From positions 1-20,811 of the forward strand of contig CAYTBK010000074.1 in assembly GCA_964436005.1 (NCBI GenBank): a stretch of DNA of 20,811 nt, in the 5' to 3' direction. The translations under genes and the position numbers were made by a program. Of the stretch, positions 15,040 to 20,811 are shown one piece after another (position 1 is the stretch's first letter; every line of letters starts with the position of its first letter). The DNA comes from JAGNHB01 sp964436005. GTDB taxonomy: Bacteria > Acidobacteriota > JAAYUB01. The notes under the pieces were generated by a model, which ran no database searches, was not told where the DNA came from, and was given only the letters and a program-made list of their open reading frames with translations.

Positions 15040-15483
15040 TCAGACGACTTCGTGGACCGGTTCGGGACCGGCCTCCGTCGCCTTCGGCGCCGCCTTGGCC
15101 CGGGCGGCCTTCGGAGCGGCCGCCCGCTTGCGGGTCGGGGCCTTGGGCTCTTCCGCCTCCGGCTGACCCATCATCTGCACCAGGCTCTCCAGGAAACGGG
15201 TTTCCTCGGCCGAGGGAGCGCCGGAAGCCTTTTTCGCGGCGCTCTTGGGCCGGGCCTTCTTCGTGGCCCGCTGGTACTTCCGTTCCGCCATCCGGTCCTC
15301 GGTCCGCTCCTTCTTCTCGGAAATCGTCTGGGCGATCTGGGCGTAGAAATCGCCCATCTTGTCGCCCGCCAGTTTCAGGAAGGGAGCCAACTTCTTCTTG
15401 ATCTGAGGCCAGTTGGCCCCCACGGCGACCCCGGCGGCGAAGGCCACCAGGAGGGCCAGGTATTGGTTTCTTTGCTCAGGCAT
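15040..15483 (-). CDS. Single-TM protein with Lys/Ala-rich tail (YtxH/PacL-like architecture)
   Basis: The protein has 147 residues. After six polar residues comes one membrane segment (about 7-24, YLALLVAFAAGVAVGA) with small-residue AxxxG spacing suited to helix packing. An amphipathic helix with IKKKLAPFLKLAGDKMGDFY and a charged helix (about 45-75) follow, then a low-complexity Lys/Ala/Pro tail with a short acidic-hydrophobic patch (TRFLESLVQMMG, about 95-106) and an acidic end. The layout resembles YtxH-like proteins and the small PacL partners of mycobacterial metal P-ATPases, but no His-rich metal site is present, so this is similarity in plan, not proven homology. It starts 32 bp after the Cys-pair protein gene and ends 28 bp before the pseudo-ATPase gene, so co-transcription is likely. 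Confidence 0.75.
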   Translation of the reverse strand: MPEQRNQYLALLVAFAAGVAVGANWPQIKKKLAPFLKLAGDKMGDFYAQIAQTISEKKERTEDRMAERKYQRATKKARPKSAAKKASGAPSAEETRFLESLVQMMGQPEAEEPKAPTRKRAAAPKAARAKAAPKATEAGPEPVHEVV

Positions 15484-15515
15484 TTATCTCGCTCCACAGT
15501 CGGGAAAGGGTACCG

Positions 15516-16022
15516 TCAGGCCGTGGTGGCCGCTTCCAGCGCTTCATCCTCTTCGGGGCAGCAGGTCTTCGCTTCCCGGCGGTGGTGGACGGCTTCCTTG
15601 GCCGCGGATGCGCCGTCGCGCAGGCCGTTGAAGACCGGGTTGTCGGCCTTGAACATCTCGCCGACGAAAAGGCTGGAGTAGACCACACCGAAAGCCATGC
15701 CGAAGAATGTTTTGTAGATGACCTTGGCCGTCATCTGGGCCGCCTGCTCCGCCCGGGAGGCGCAACAACCCATGATGGACGCCTTCTCGCGGCATTCCTC
15801 TTCGGTGTAGATCACGTCCTCTTCGGACTCGCCGAGGACTTCTTCCTGCTTCACTTCCTTCACTTCCTCAACCATGTTCGCCTCCTTGCAGCATTGGGTG
15901 GGTTCGATGACTTCCTTCTTCGCCGGACGCTTGCGGGGCGCCGGCTCCTCGGCCGGCTCGACCTGCAATTCTACCGGATTTTCCTCTTCGACGCTCTTGG
16001 GTTTCGCTTTTTTCATGGCCAT
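15516..16022 (-). CDS. Membrane-anchored protein with three CysCys pairs
   Basis: The protein has 168 residues. The N-terminal 75 residues are Lys/Glu/Pro-rich and probably disordered. One membrane-like segment lies at about 101-124 (VIYKTFFGMAFGVVYSSLF). Cysteines occur as pairs at 44-45 (TQCCKE), 86-87 (MGCCAS) and 154-155 (KTCCPEE), with a single Cys77 (EEEC). Adjacent acidic residues surround the pairs and HH sits at 146-147. Such sites could bind soft metal ions or form redox pairs (inference); no family is recognised. The first ATG (16022) is favoured over a second ATG two codons later because GAGGA lies 6 bp upstream. It is part of the collinear run of small membrane proteins between the exchanger and the pseudo-ATPase genes. 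Confidence 0.76.
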   Translation of the reverse strand: MAMKKAKPKSVEEENPVELQVEPAEEPAPRKRPAKKEVIEPTQCCKEANMVEEVKEVKQEEVLGESEEDVIYTEEECREKASIMGCCASRAEQAAQMTAKVIYKTFFGMAFGVVYSSLFVGEMFKADNPVFNGLRDGASAAKEAVHHRREAKTCCPEEDEALEAATTA

Positions 16023-16070
16023 GATTGTCCTCGCTTCTTGTATTCCACCATGTATCGCAAATTGTACTCA

Positions 16071-16093
16071 CAACAAAGGCGGCCTTTCCGCCT
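16071..16093 (-). terminator. Possible weak terminator or attenuator after the 73-residue gene
   Basis: On the minus strand AGGCGG and CCGCCT (16077-16082 and 16088-16093) form a 6-bp stem with a 5-nt loop, followed by TTGTTG. The hairpin overlaps the stop codon of the 73-residue gene (16092-16094). The T run is interrupted, so partial read-through into the downstream genes is likely. Confidence 0.4.
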
Positions 16094-16313
16094 ACGGCAT
16101 CTCGGCGACAGGCGGGCCGACCGGCTTGAGTTCCCCGTTGCGGATCATCCGTTCCAGATCCCGGGCAAAGGCCTCGTTCTTCGCCCCGAGCAGCTCGACG
16201 CGCTCCCGCAGTTCGGCCCGCCGCCGGGTGATCTTGTAGGTCGTGAAGGTCACGAATGCGGCTCCCGTCAGCACGGCGAGAACCGTGCCCCATCCGACAT
16301 TTTCACCGGGCAT
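16092..16313 (-). CDS. Small single-TM protein
   Basis: The protein has 73 residues. One membrane segment at about 8-26 (WGTVLAVLTGAAFVTFTTY) is followed by a strongly basic stretch (KITRRR), which by the positive-inside rule places the C-terminus in the cytoplasm. A charged amphipathic helix follows (about 33-60, RAELRERVELLGAKNEAF), able to form a coiled coil, with a short Pro-rich end. No family is recognised. The ATG at 16313 has GGAGGTGA about 10 bp upstream. Only 19 bp separate it from the stop of the 162-residue gene upstream, so the two are probably co-transcribed. Size and plan fit a small accessory subunit of a membrane complex, which is an inference from position next to transporter genes. 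Confidence 0.76.
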   Translation of the reverse strand: MPGENVGWGTVLAVLTGAAFVTFTTYKITRRRAELRERVELLGAKNEAFARDLERMIRNGELKPVGPPVAEMP

Positions 16314-16332
16314 GATGTGTGCTCACCTCCCC

Positions 16333-16821
16333 TTACTGGTGGCCGCTCTTGCCGCCGCCCAGGTTTTCCATGATGATCTCCACCGCGCCCCGGACACCTT
16401 CCTTGTGGCTGTAGAAACGGAAGGTGTGGGCGATGTCCAGGGTGGCCACATGGGTGTTGATGATACGAAGGAACGTGCGGATCAGCCAGTTGATCAGGGT
16501 CGGGTTGTCGATGAGCCCGAGGCACAGCCGCGCCCCGTAGCCGTTGGGGCTCTTCAGTTTGCGGGCCAGGTTGTCGACCACGGCGACGACGGGGTCCTTC
16601 CCCATGAGCATGGGGTGCCTCTTCAGGAACTCCACCGACTGCCGGCGGTCAAGGACATAGAGGTTGTGGGCGGTCAGGAACTCCTGGAACAGCGGCAAGG
16701 CATCCAACAGGCAGCGGTGAGCCGTCGTGTTCCAACCCGCGTCGATCACGTAGACGTTGAGCTGCAGCTGCTGCTGCAGCAAGTCGATCCCGTCGGTCCC
16801 GTCAGTTGGGTTTTCGTTCAT
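16333..16821 (-). CDS. Soluble protein of unrecognised family
   Basis: The protein has 162 residues with no signal peptide or membrane segment. Residues about 20-65 alternate strand and helix (LNVYVIDAGWNT, then LPLFQEFLTAHNLYVLD), and DPVVAVVD at about 77-84 looks like another buried strand. This gives a small alpha/beta domain that could be thioredoxin-like or Rossmann-like, although no CxxC is present (the only cysteines are single, at about 38 and 100). A GYGARLCLGLIDN motif and a helical C-terminus with FRFYSHKEG follow. I do not recognise the family. The ATG at 16821 has GGGAG 9 bp upstream. A good promoter lies at 16849-16877, so the small-protein and pseudo-ATPase genes can be expressed separately from the ATPase and exchanger genes. 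Confidence 0.8.
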   Translation of the reverse strand: MNENPTDGTDGIDLLQQQLQLNVYVIDAGWNTTAHRCLLDALPLFQEFLTAHNLYVLDRRQSVEFLKRHPMLMGKDPVVAVVDNLARKLKSPNGYGARLCLGLIDNPTLINWLIRTFLRIINTHVATLDIAHTFRFYSHKEGVRGAVEIIMENLGGGKSGHQ

Positions 16822-16848
16822 GTCCTTGCTCCCGCATGGCTAAACAAC

Positions 16849-16877
16849 ATTGTAAACCCAGAAGAAAAACGAAACAA
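16849..16877 (-). promoter_or_regulatory. Internal promoter upstream of the 162-residue gene
   Basis: On the minus strand TTGTTT (16872-16877) and TACAAT (16849-16854) are exactly 17 bp apart, 28 bp before the ATG at 16821. The segment is AT-rich compared with its surroundings. It would start a second transcript covering the 162-, 73-, 168-, 147- and 596-residue genes. Confidence 0.65.
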
Positions 16878-16931
16878 GCGCATTTGCCGGCAACCTGGCC
16901 CCCGCCCTCGGACGGTGGAGCGAGCCTGCGC

Positions 16932-18047
16932 TCAGGCCGCCGTCCCCGGCAGGAAGTAGAAAGCCACCCCCAGCATGATGTAGATGGTGATGAGCATGCC
17001 GCCCTCCACCCAGTGGATGTCCCCGTCGTGGGACGTCAGCACGATGCCGCCGGCGCCCATGCCGATGGCCACGAGTTCCAGGGTGGAGAACTCGAAGTTG
17101 AGCGGGTGGGCGGGGCTGATGAAATAGCTGGCCAGGAGCAGGATGGGCGCCACGAACAGGGCCACTTGGACGGAGGAACCCGTGGTGATGTTGTAGGCGG
17201 CGTCCATCTTGTTCTTCATGGCCATGAAGACCGTGGCGGAGTGGTCGGCGGCATTGCCGAGCACCCCGAGAAAGAAGACGCCCATGAAGACGTTGTTCAG
17301 CCCGAGCATGGCCCCGGCCGACTCCACGGACTTTACCAGGATCTCGCTCATGAGGGCCACCAGGACGACCGAGAACCCCATCATCAGGATGGGCTTCAGG
17401 ATGCTTTTCCGGGGCTGGCCATTCTCCTTCGCGGCCGGTTCCTCCCCGTGGTCGGCGCTGCTGCCGGTGTACAGGTGACGGTGCGTCTTCAGGGTGAAGA
17501 ACATGCCGGCCAGGTAGATGAGGAGCATGATGACGGCCAGGAGCAGGCTCATCCGGTTCACGACGGCAGGGGTCGCGGCCGGGCCGGCCACCGAGTGGAA
17601 GATGTCGGGCAGCACGAAGCCCATGACGCTCAGGGCCAGCATGGTTCCCCCCACACTGGCGGCAGTCTGGTTAAACCGCTGGACCGGGTGGCGCATTCCG
17701 CCGAAGAGTGCCCCGAAACCGAAGACCAGCAGCACGTTGCCGATGATGGAGCCGGTGATGGAGGCCTTGACCACGTCGTGCAGGCCCTCCTGAAGCGCCA
17801 CGATGCCGATGATCAACTCCGGGGCGTTGCCGAACGTGGCGTTCAGCAGTCCGCCCAGGCCCTCGCCGATCTGGTCGGACACGTCCTCGGTGCTGTGGCA
17901 GAGGATGGCCGCCAGGGGGATCAGGGTGAGCCCAGAGCAGGCGAACAGCGCGATGCCCGGAGGGACGTGGAACACCCACTCCATGACCAGGGTCGCCGGC
18001 ACGAACAGCAGCAGCAGGTTGATGGGACTCTTCAGGTACTTGATCAT
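16932..18047 (-). CDS. cax: Ca2+/H+ exchanger, CAX family
   Basis: The protein has 371 residues with about eleven hydrophobic segments in two homologous halves. It exports Ca2+ (or a related cation) in exchange for protons across the inner membrane. Both family signature motifs are present: GNAPELIIG at 73-81 in the first half and GNAADHSATVFMAMKNKMD at 264-282 in the second. In most CAX proteins the second motif reads GNAAEH; here the ion-binding Glu is Asp. A hydrophilic acidic loop (about 192-214, containing HGEEPAAKENG) joins the halves. Length and topology are normal for bacterial CAX. The ATG at 18047 is chosen over an upstream ATG because GGAGGAG lies 7 bp before it. It follows the 108-residue gene by 78 bp, in the same direction as the P-type ATPase gene, pairing a primary and a secondary cation pump. 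Confidence 0.93.
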   Translation of the reverse strand: MIKYLKSPINLLLLFVPATLVMEWVFHVPPGIALFACSGLTLIPLAAILCHSTEDVSDQIGEGLGGLLNATFGNAPELIIGIVALQEGLHDVVKASITGSIIGNVLLVFGFGALFGGMRHPVQRFNQTAASVGGTMLALSVMGFVLPDIFHSVAGPAATPAVVNRMSLLLAVIMLLIYLAGMFFTLKTHRHLYTGSSADHGEEPAAKENGQPRKSILKPILMMGFSVVLVALMSEILVKSVESAGAMLGLNNVFMGVFFLGVLGNAADHSATVFMAMKNKMDAAYNITTGSSVQVALFVAPILLLASYFISPAHPLNFEFSTLELVAIGMGAGGIVLTSHDGDIHWVEGGMLITIYIMLGVAFYFLPGTAA

Positions 18048-18070
18048 CAGGCGCTCCTCCGTTTCAACTT

Positions 18071-18089
18071 GGCCGGGAGTTCCCCGGCC
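18071..18089 (-). promoter_or_regulatory. Intercistronic stem-loop before the CAX gene
   Basis: GGCCGGG and CCCGGCC form a 7-bp GC stem with a 5-nt loop in the 78-bp gap, about 12 bp before the ribosome site. It has no T run. It may protect or process the mRNA, or reduce read-through; which one cannot be told from sequence. Confidence 0.35.
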
Positions 18090-18125
18090 TGGAATCCCCA
18101 CGCCCGGCCCGGGACGGCCGGCCCG

Positions 18126-18452
18126 TCAACCGACGTCGGCCGCGATGAGCCCGACGTCCGCCAGGGTGGCGCGGATGAATTCCCGGGCCTTCTCCTCCAC
18201 GCCCGACGGGATCAGCTTCCGCAGCAGGGCCGGGCAGTCCAGAAAGCCGCCAACGGTGTCGGCCCCGAACCACACCCGGCAGGTCACCGGTTTCGACTCG
18301 ATGACGAGCACCGGGACCTGCTGCTTCTCCCAGCGGTAGGTGTAGGGGCGGGGCCCCTTCTTGTGGGCCTCCAGAAGCACGTTCAGGCTCTTCTGGACCT
18401 TCCCGTCGAAGGCCTTCACCGTCTTGTACTCAAATATTTTTTCCACTGCCAT
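18126..18452 (-). CDS. Soluble protein of unknown function, overlapping the P-type ATPase gene
   Basis: The protein has 108 residues with no signal peptide or membrane segment. The N-terminal part is Lys-rich (KIFEYKTVKAFDGKVQ). A middle strand region QQVPVLVIESKPVTCRVWFG follows, then VGGFLDCPALLRKL and a helical C-terminus. It has two cysteines (58 and 73). No family is recognised. The ATG at 18452 lies inside the 3' end of the P-type ATPase gene, overlapping it by 23 bp, so translation is probably coupled and the product is likely made in proportion to the ATPase. This suggests an accessory or regulatory subunit of that pump (inference). An upstream GGAG about 11 bp away is the probable ribosome site. 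Confidence 0.76.
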   Translation of the reverse strand: MAVEKIFEYKTVKAFDGKVQKSLNVLLEAHKKGPRPYTYRWEKQQVPVLVIESKPVTCRVWFGADTVGGFLDCPALLRKLIPSGVEEKAREFIRATLADVGLIAADVG

Positions 18453-20811
18453 GCAAGGCCATCTCCAGGGCCAGTTCCTTCTCCGCCTTGATCTCGGCGG
18501 CCTTGCGCAGGGGCAGGAGGCCGTTGACCAGCGAAGCGAGGATGGTGACGTTGTTGAACAGGACCGAGTACCAGAGGCCGAAGCCGAGGGTGAAGACGCC
18601 GGCCACGCAGAAGCTGTTGGGAACCACGATGAGCTTCCAGCTGCGCTTGACGTTGGAATCCATCCCGCGGGCGATGTCCAGCAGGTTGCAGAGGTTGCCC
18701 AGGCTTTCCTGCATGAAGACGACCTGGGCGGTGTCCGTGGCGATGGAGGAGGCGCCCCGCAGGGAAATCGACACGTCCGCCTTCTTCAGGGCGATGGTGT
18801 CGTTGATGCCGTCGCCGACGAAGCAGACCGTGCGCCCTTCCTTCTGCAGCAGCTCCACGTACTTGGCCTTGTCCTGCGGCAGGACGCCGGCGAAATAGCG
18901 GTCCATGCCGAGCATTTCGGCCATGCGCCTGGTGGGCGCCTCGTGGTCGCCGGAAATGATGACCATCTGGCGCACCCCGCGCTTGCGCAGGCCCTCGATG
19001 ACGCCCTTCACCTCGGGGCGGTGCGAGGCCTGCAGCTCCATGGCCCCGGCCAGGCGGTCGTCCACGGCCAGGAGGATGGCCGAGTTGCCCATGGCGTGGA
19101 TCTCGGCCAGCTCGCTCTGCAGCGACTCGGGGACGGCGATGTTCTCGCGCTCCAGGAAGCGGGCGCTGCCCACGCGCACGGTGTGACCCTCCACGGCCAC
19201 GGTGATGCCGAAGCCGACGTGGTACTTGGAGTCGTCGGTCTCCGGCAGGGGCAGGTCCAGTTCGGCGAACTTCTCCTGGATGGCCCGGGCGATGGGGTGG
19301 GTGAACTTGTACTCCGCCGCCGCGGCGTACTGGATGATCTTTTCCGGCGCAAAGCCGTGGAAGGTCAGGATGCGGCCCACCTCGGGACGCTCGCGAGTCA
19401 GGGTGCCGGTCTTGTCGAAGAGGATGGTGTCGATGCGGGTCAGCCCCTCCAGGGCGCGGCCGTCCTTCACCAGGATGCCGTGCTGCGCGCAGAGGTTGAG
19501 CGACGTGAGCATGCCCAGCGGCGCGGCGATGCGGATGCCCGTGCCGAGGTCGCAGTTGATGACGGCCATGGCCCCGCCCATGCCCAGGGAGGCGCCGGCC
19601 AGGGCGCCCAGGGAGATGGTGGGGATGACCGCCCGGTCCGCCAGCGCTTCGCCGCGGGTCTGCGACTTCAGCTTGTAGTCGAGCGTTTCGTTGAGGATGC
19701 GCCCGATCTGCGCCGAGGTGGTCTCGCTGCCCGTCTTCTCCACGCAGATGTTGATCTTGCCGGCCACCATCACCGTGGAAGCGTAGACCCGGTCGCCCAG
19801 GCCCTTTTCCACAGGGGCCGACTCGCCGGTCAGGATGTGCTGGTCCACCATGCAGAAGCCCTCGCAGACGAACCCGTCCACGGGGATGACCTCGCCGGTC
19901 TTGACGGCCACGATGTCTTCCACGCGCAGGTCTTCGAGCGGCAGTTCCACCTCCACGCCATCGCGCAGGACCCAGACGAAGCGGGGCTGCTTCCCGAACA
20001 CGTCCAGCAGCATCTTGCGGGAGGTGTCCTGGGTCTTCTTGAGCAGCTTGCGGCCCAGCCCCAGGCACCAGCACATGAAGGCGCCGGCCACGATCTCGCC
20101 GCCCAGCAGGCACATGGAGATGACCACGGCGTCCAGGATGTCGACGCCGGCCCGCTTCTCCTTGAAGGCCACGTTGTAGGCGCCCTTGTAGGAGGGGATG
20201 GAGGCGTAGAGCAGCATGGCCGAGCCCACCGGCGCCAGCGCGGGCATGACGAACTGGCCCACCGTGGCCACGGCCAGCGTGGTGGAACAGACCGCGAAGT
20301 CCTTGTCGTAGCGGTCCGCCTTTTCCGGGTGCTTGGCCTTCAGCAGGGCGGCGTCCAACACCTTGGCCAGGTACTGGGGGGTGACCTGGGAGGGGTCGTA
20401 GTGGATCAGCACCGTGGAGGTCAGTGGGTTGGAACTGTACTTGTGCACCCCGGCGATGCCCACCAGCACCCCCTCCACGGCGTCGCAGAGGTCCTTCTTG
20501 CGGTGGATGATGGGGTTGTAGAAGCGGATGCGCCCCGGCAGGGTGTGCCGGACCTCCCAGGTGGAGTAGGTCTGGCCGTAGCGCAGGACCTTGCACGGGG
20601 TGACAGCCAGAGCCAGCGGCAGCAGGTGGTGGAAGCCGTTCTTGACGCCGGGGCCGGCCGAAGCCGCCAGGGACAGGGCCCGGGCCACGGCCGGCATGGA
20701 CTGCCGCGTGTCCGACCCGTCGGCGAAGCGCATGGTGGCGGTAGCGTGGCGGGGATCGAGGGCCACCGACCGCACGGCGGGGTGGCTGAAGAGCCCCTCG
20801 AAGAGCCGGGC
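18430..20811 (-). CDS. Heavy-metal-type (P1B-like) P-type ATPase with two N-terminal HMA-like domains, N-terminus cut by window
   Basis: 793 residues are visible and the frame is open to the window edge; the GTG at 20775 is not the true start. Two N-terminal alpha/beta domains lack the CxxC of classic HMA domains: RLFEGLFSHPAVRSVALDP, then KVLRYGQTYSTWEVRHTLPG onward, HMA_2-like. A membrane pair follows, then the A domain with TGES (19819-19830). The membrane segment before the P domain carries NCDLGTGIRIAAP (19518-19557) in place of the usual CPC/SPC/TPC. Next come DKTGTLT (Asp at 19414-19416), the N domain with THP and a GFGITVAVEGHTVRVG nucleotide loop, the hinge GDGINDT (18799-18816) and C-terminal membrane helices. 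All catalytic motifs are intact, so it should be an active ATP-driven metal or cation pump. Its substrate cannot be told. The 3' end overlaps the 108-residue gene. Confidence 0.92.
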   Translation of the reverse strand, partial: ARLFEGLFSHPAVRSVALDPRHATATMRFADGSDTRQSMPAVARALSLAASAGPGVKNGFHHLLPLALAVTPCKVLRYGQTYSTWEVRHTLPGRIRFYNPIIHRKKDLCDAVEGVLVGIAGVHKYSSNPLTSTVLIHYDPSQVTPQYLAKVLDAALLKAKHPEKADRYDKDFAVCSTTLAVATVGQFVMPALAPVGSAMLLYASIPSYKGAYNVAFKEKRAGVDILDAVVISMCLLGGEIVAGAFMCWCLGLGRKLLKKTQDTSRKMLLDVFGKQPRFVWVLRDGVEVELPLEDLRVEDIVAVKTGEVIPVDGFVCEGFCMVDQHILTGESAPVEKGLGDRVYASTVMVAGKINICVEKTGSETTSAQIGRILNETLDYKLKSQTRGEALADRAVIPTISLGALAGASLGMGGAMAVINCDLGTGIRIAAPLGMLTSLNLCAQHGILVKDGRALEGLTRIDTILFDKTGTLTRERPEVGRILTFHGFAPEKIIQYAAAAEYKFTHPIARAIQEKFAELDLPLPETDDSKYHVGFGITVAVEGHTVRVGSARFLERENIAVPESLQSELAEIHAMGNSAILLAVDDRLAGAMELQASHRPEVKGVIEGLRKRGVRQMVIISGDHEAPTRRMAEMLGMDRYFAGVLPQDKAKYVELLQKEGRTVCFVGDGINDTIALKKADVSISLRGASSIATDTAQVVFMQESLGNLCNLLDIARGMDSNVKRSWKLIVVPNSFCVAGVFTLGFGLWYSVLFNNVTILASLVNGLLPLRKAAEIKAEKELALEMALHGSGKNI

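Noticed and set aside
13206..15401. Open frames of 731 and 503 codons on the plus strand
   Set aside because: They lie opposite the pseudo-ATPase and one-TM genes, which show homology or membrane segments and ribosome sites. The plus-strand translations are compositionally biased.
16806..18491. Open frame of 561 codons on the plus strand
   Set aside because: It is antisense to the CAX gene, whose signature motifs are clear. The translation is His/Gln/Gly-rich noise.

Overview
The window is GC-rich, densely coded bacterial DNA with lipoprotein signals, Shine-Dalgarno sites and sigma70-like promoters. A giant secreted mosaic protein (DUF11-like, CARDB, Ig-like and dockerin-like modules), a pilin-like lipoprotein and a fused MFS/spermidine-synthase-like protein together suggest an uncultured, probably diderm environmental bacterium. 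Acidobacteriota or a deltaproteobacterial-type lineage is my best guess, but the window contains no rRNA or marker gene that would settle it. There is no sign of a tRNA, CRISPR array, insertion sequence or phage gene. No gene-free stretch exceeds about 230 bases.

Layout. (1) 1-1737, minus strand: the N-terminal part of a membrane protein of the fused MFS/spermidine synthase type, preceded by a lipoprotein carrying two tandem pilin-like globular modules. (2) 1968-2657, plus strand: a small inner-membrane coiled-coil protein with its own near-consensus promoter and terminator. (3) 2825-12530, plus strand: a 3075-residue exported cell-surface or secreted protein made of about eleven Cys-bearing DUF11-like repeats, two CARDB-like domains, a six-bladed YWTD-type propeller, a cadherin-like module, five Big_3-type Ig repeats, an internal dockerin-like calcium module and C-terminal Ig-like modules. 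Its promoter carries a perfect inverted repeat. A small lipoprotein gene and a strong terminator follow. (4) 12656-20811, all minus strand: a run of nine genes that looks like a cation-handling locus.

The minus-strand locus, read 5' to 3', begins with a heavy-metal-type P-type ATPase (N-terminus outside the window). An overlapping 108-residue soluble protein follows, then a Ca2+/H+ (CAX) exchanger. Next come a 162-residue protein of unknown family, a 73-residue single-TM protein, a 168-residue protein with three CysCys pairs and one TM segment, and a 147-residue single-TM protein with a Lys/Ala-rich tail. The run ends with a 596-residue catalytically dead relative of the P-type ATPase, and after a gap a DUF302 protein. 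The dead ATPase keeps the N-terminal domains and membrane scaffold but has lost the A and N domains, the phosphorylated Asp and the GDGIND motif. An active P-type ATPase, a pseudo-ATPase sibling, a secondary cation exchanger and several small one-TM proteins in one strand-collinear block is the best candidate here for an undescribed system. It is reminiscent of, but not the same as, mycobacterial P-ATPases that work with small PacL membrane proteins.
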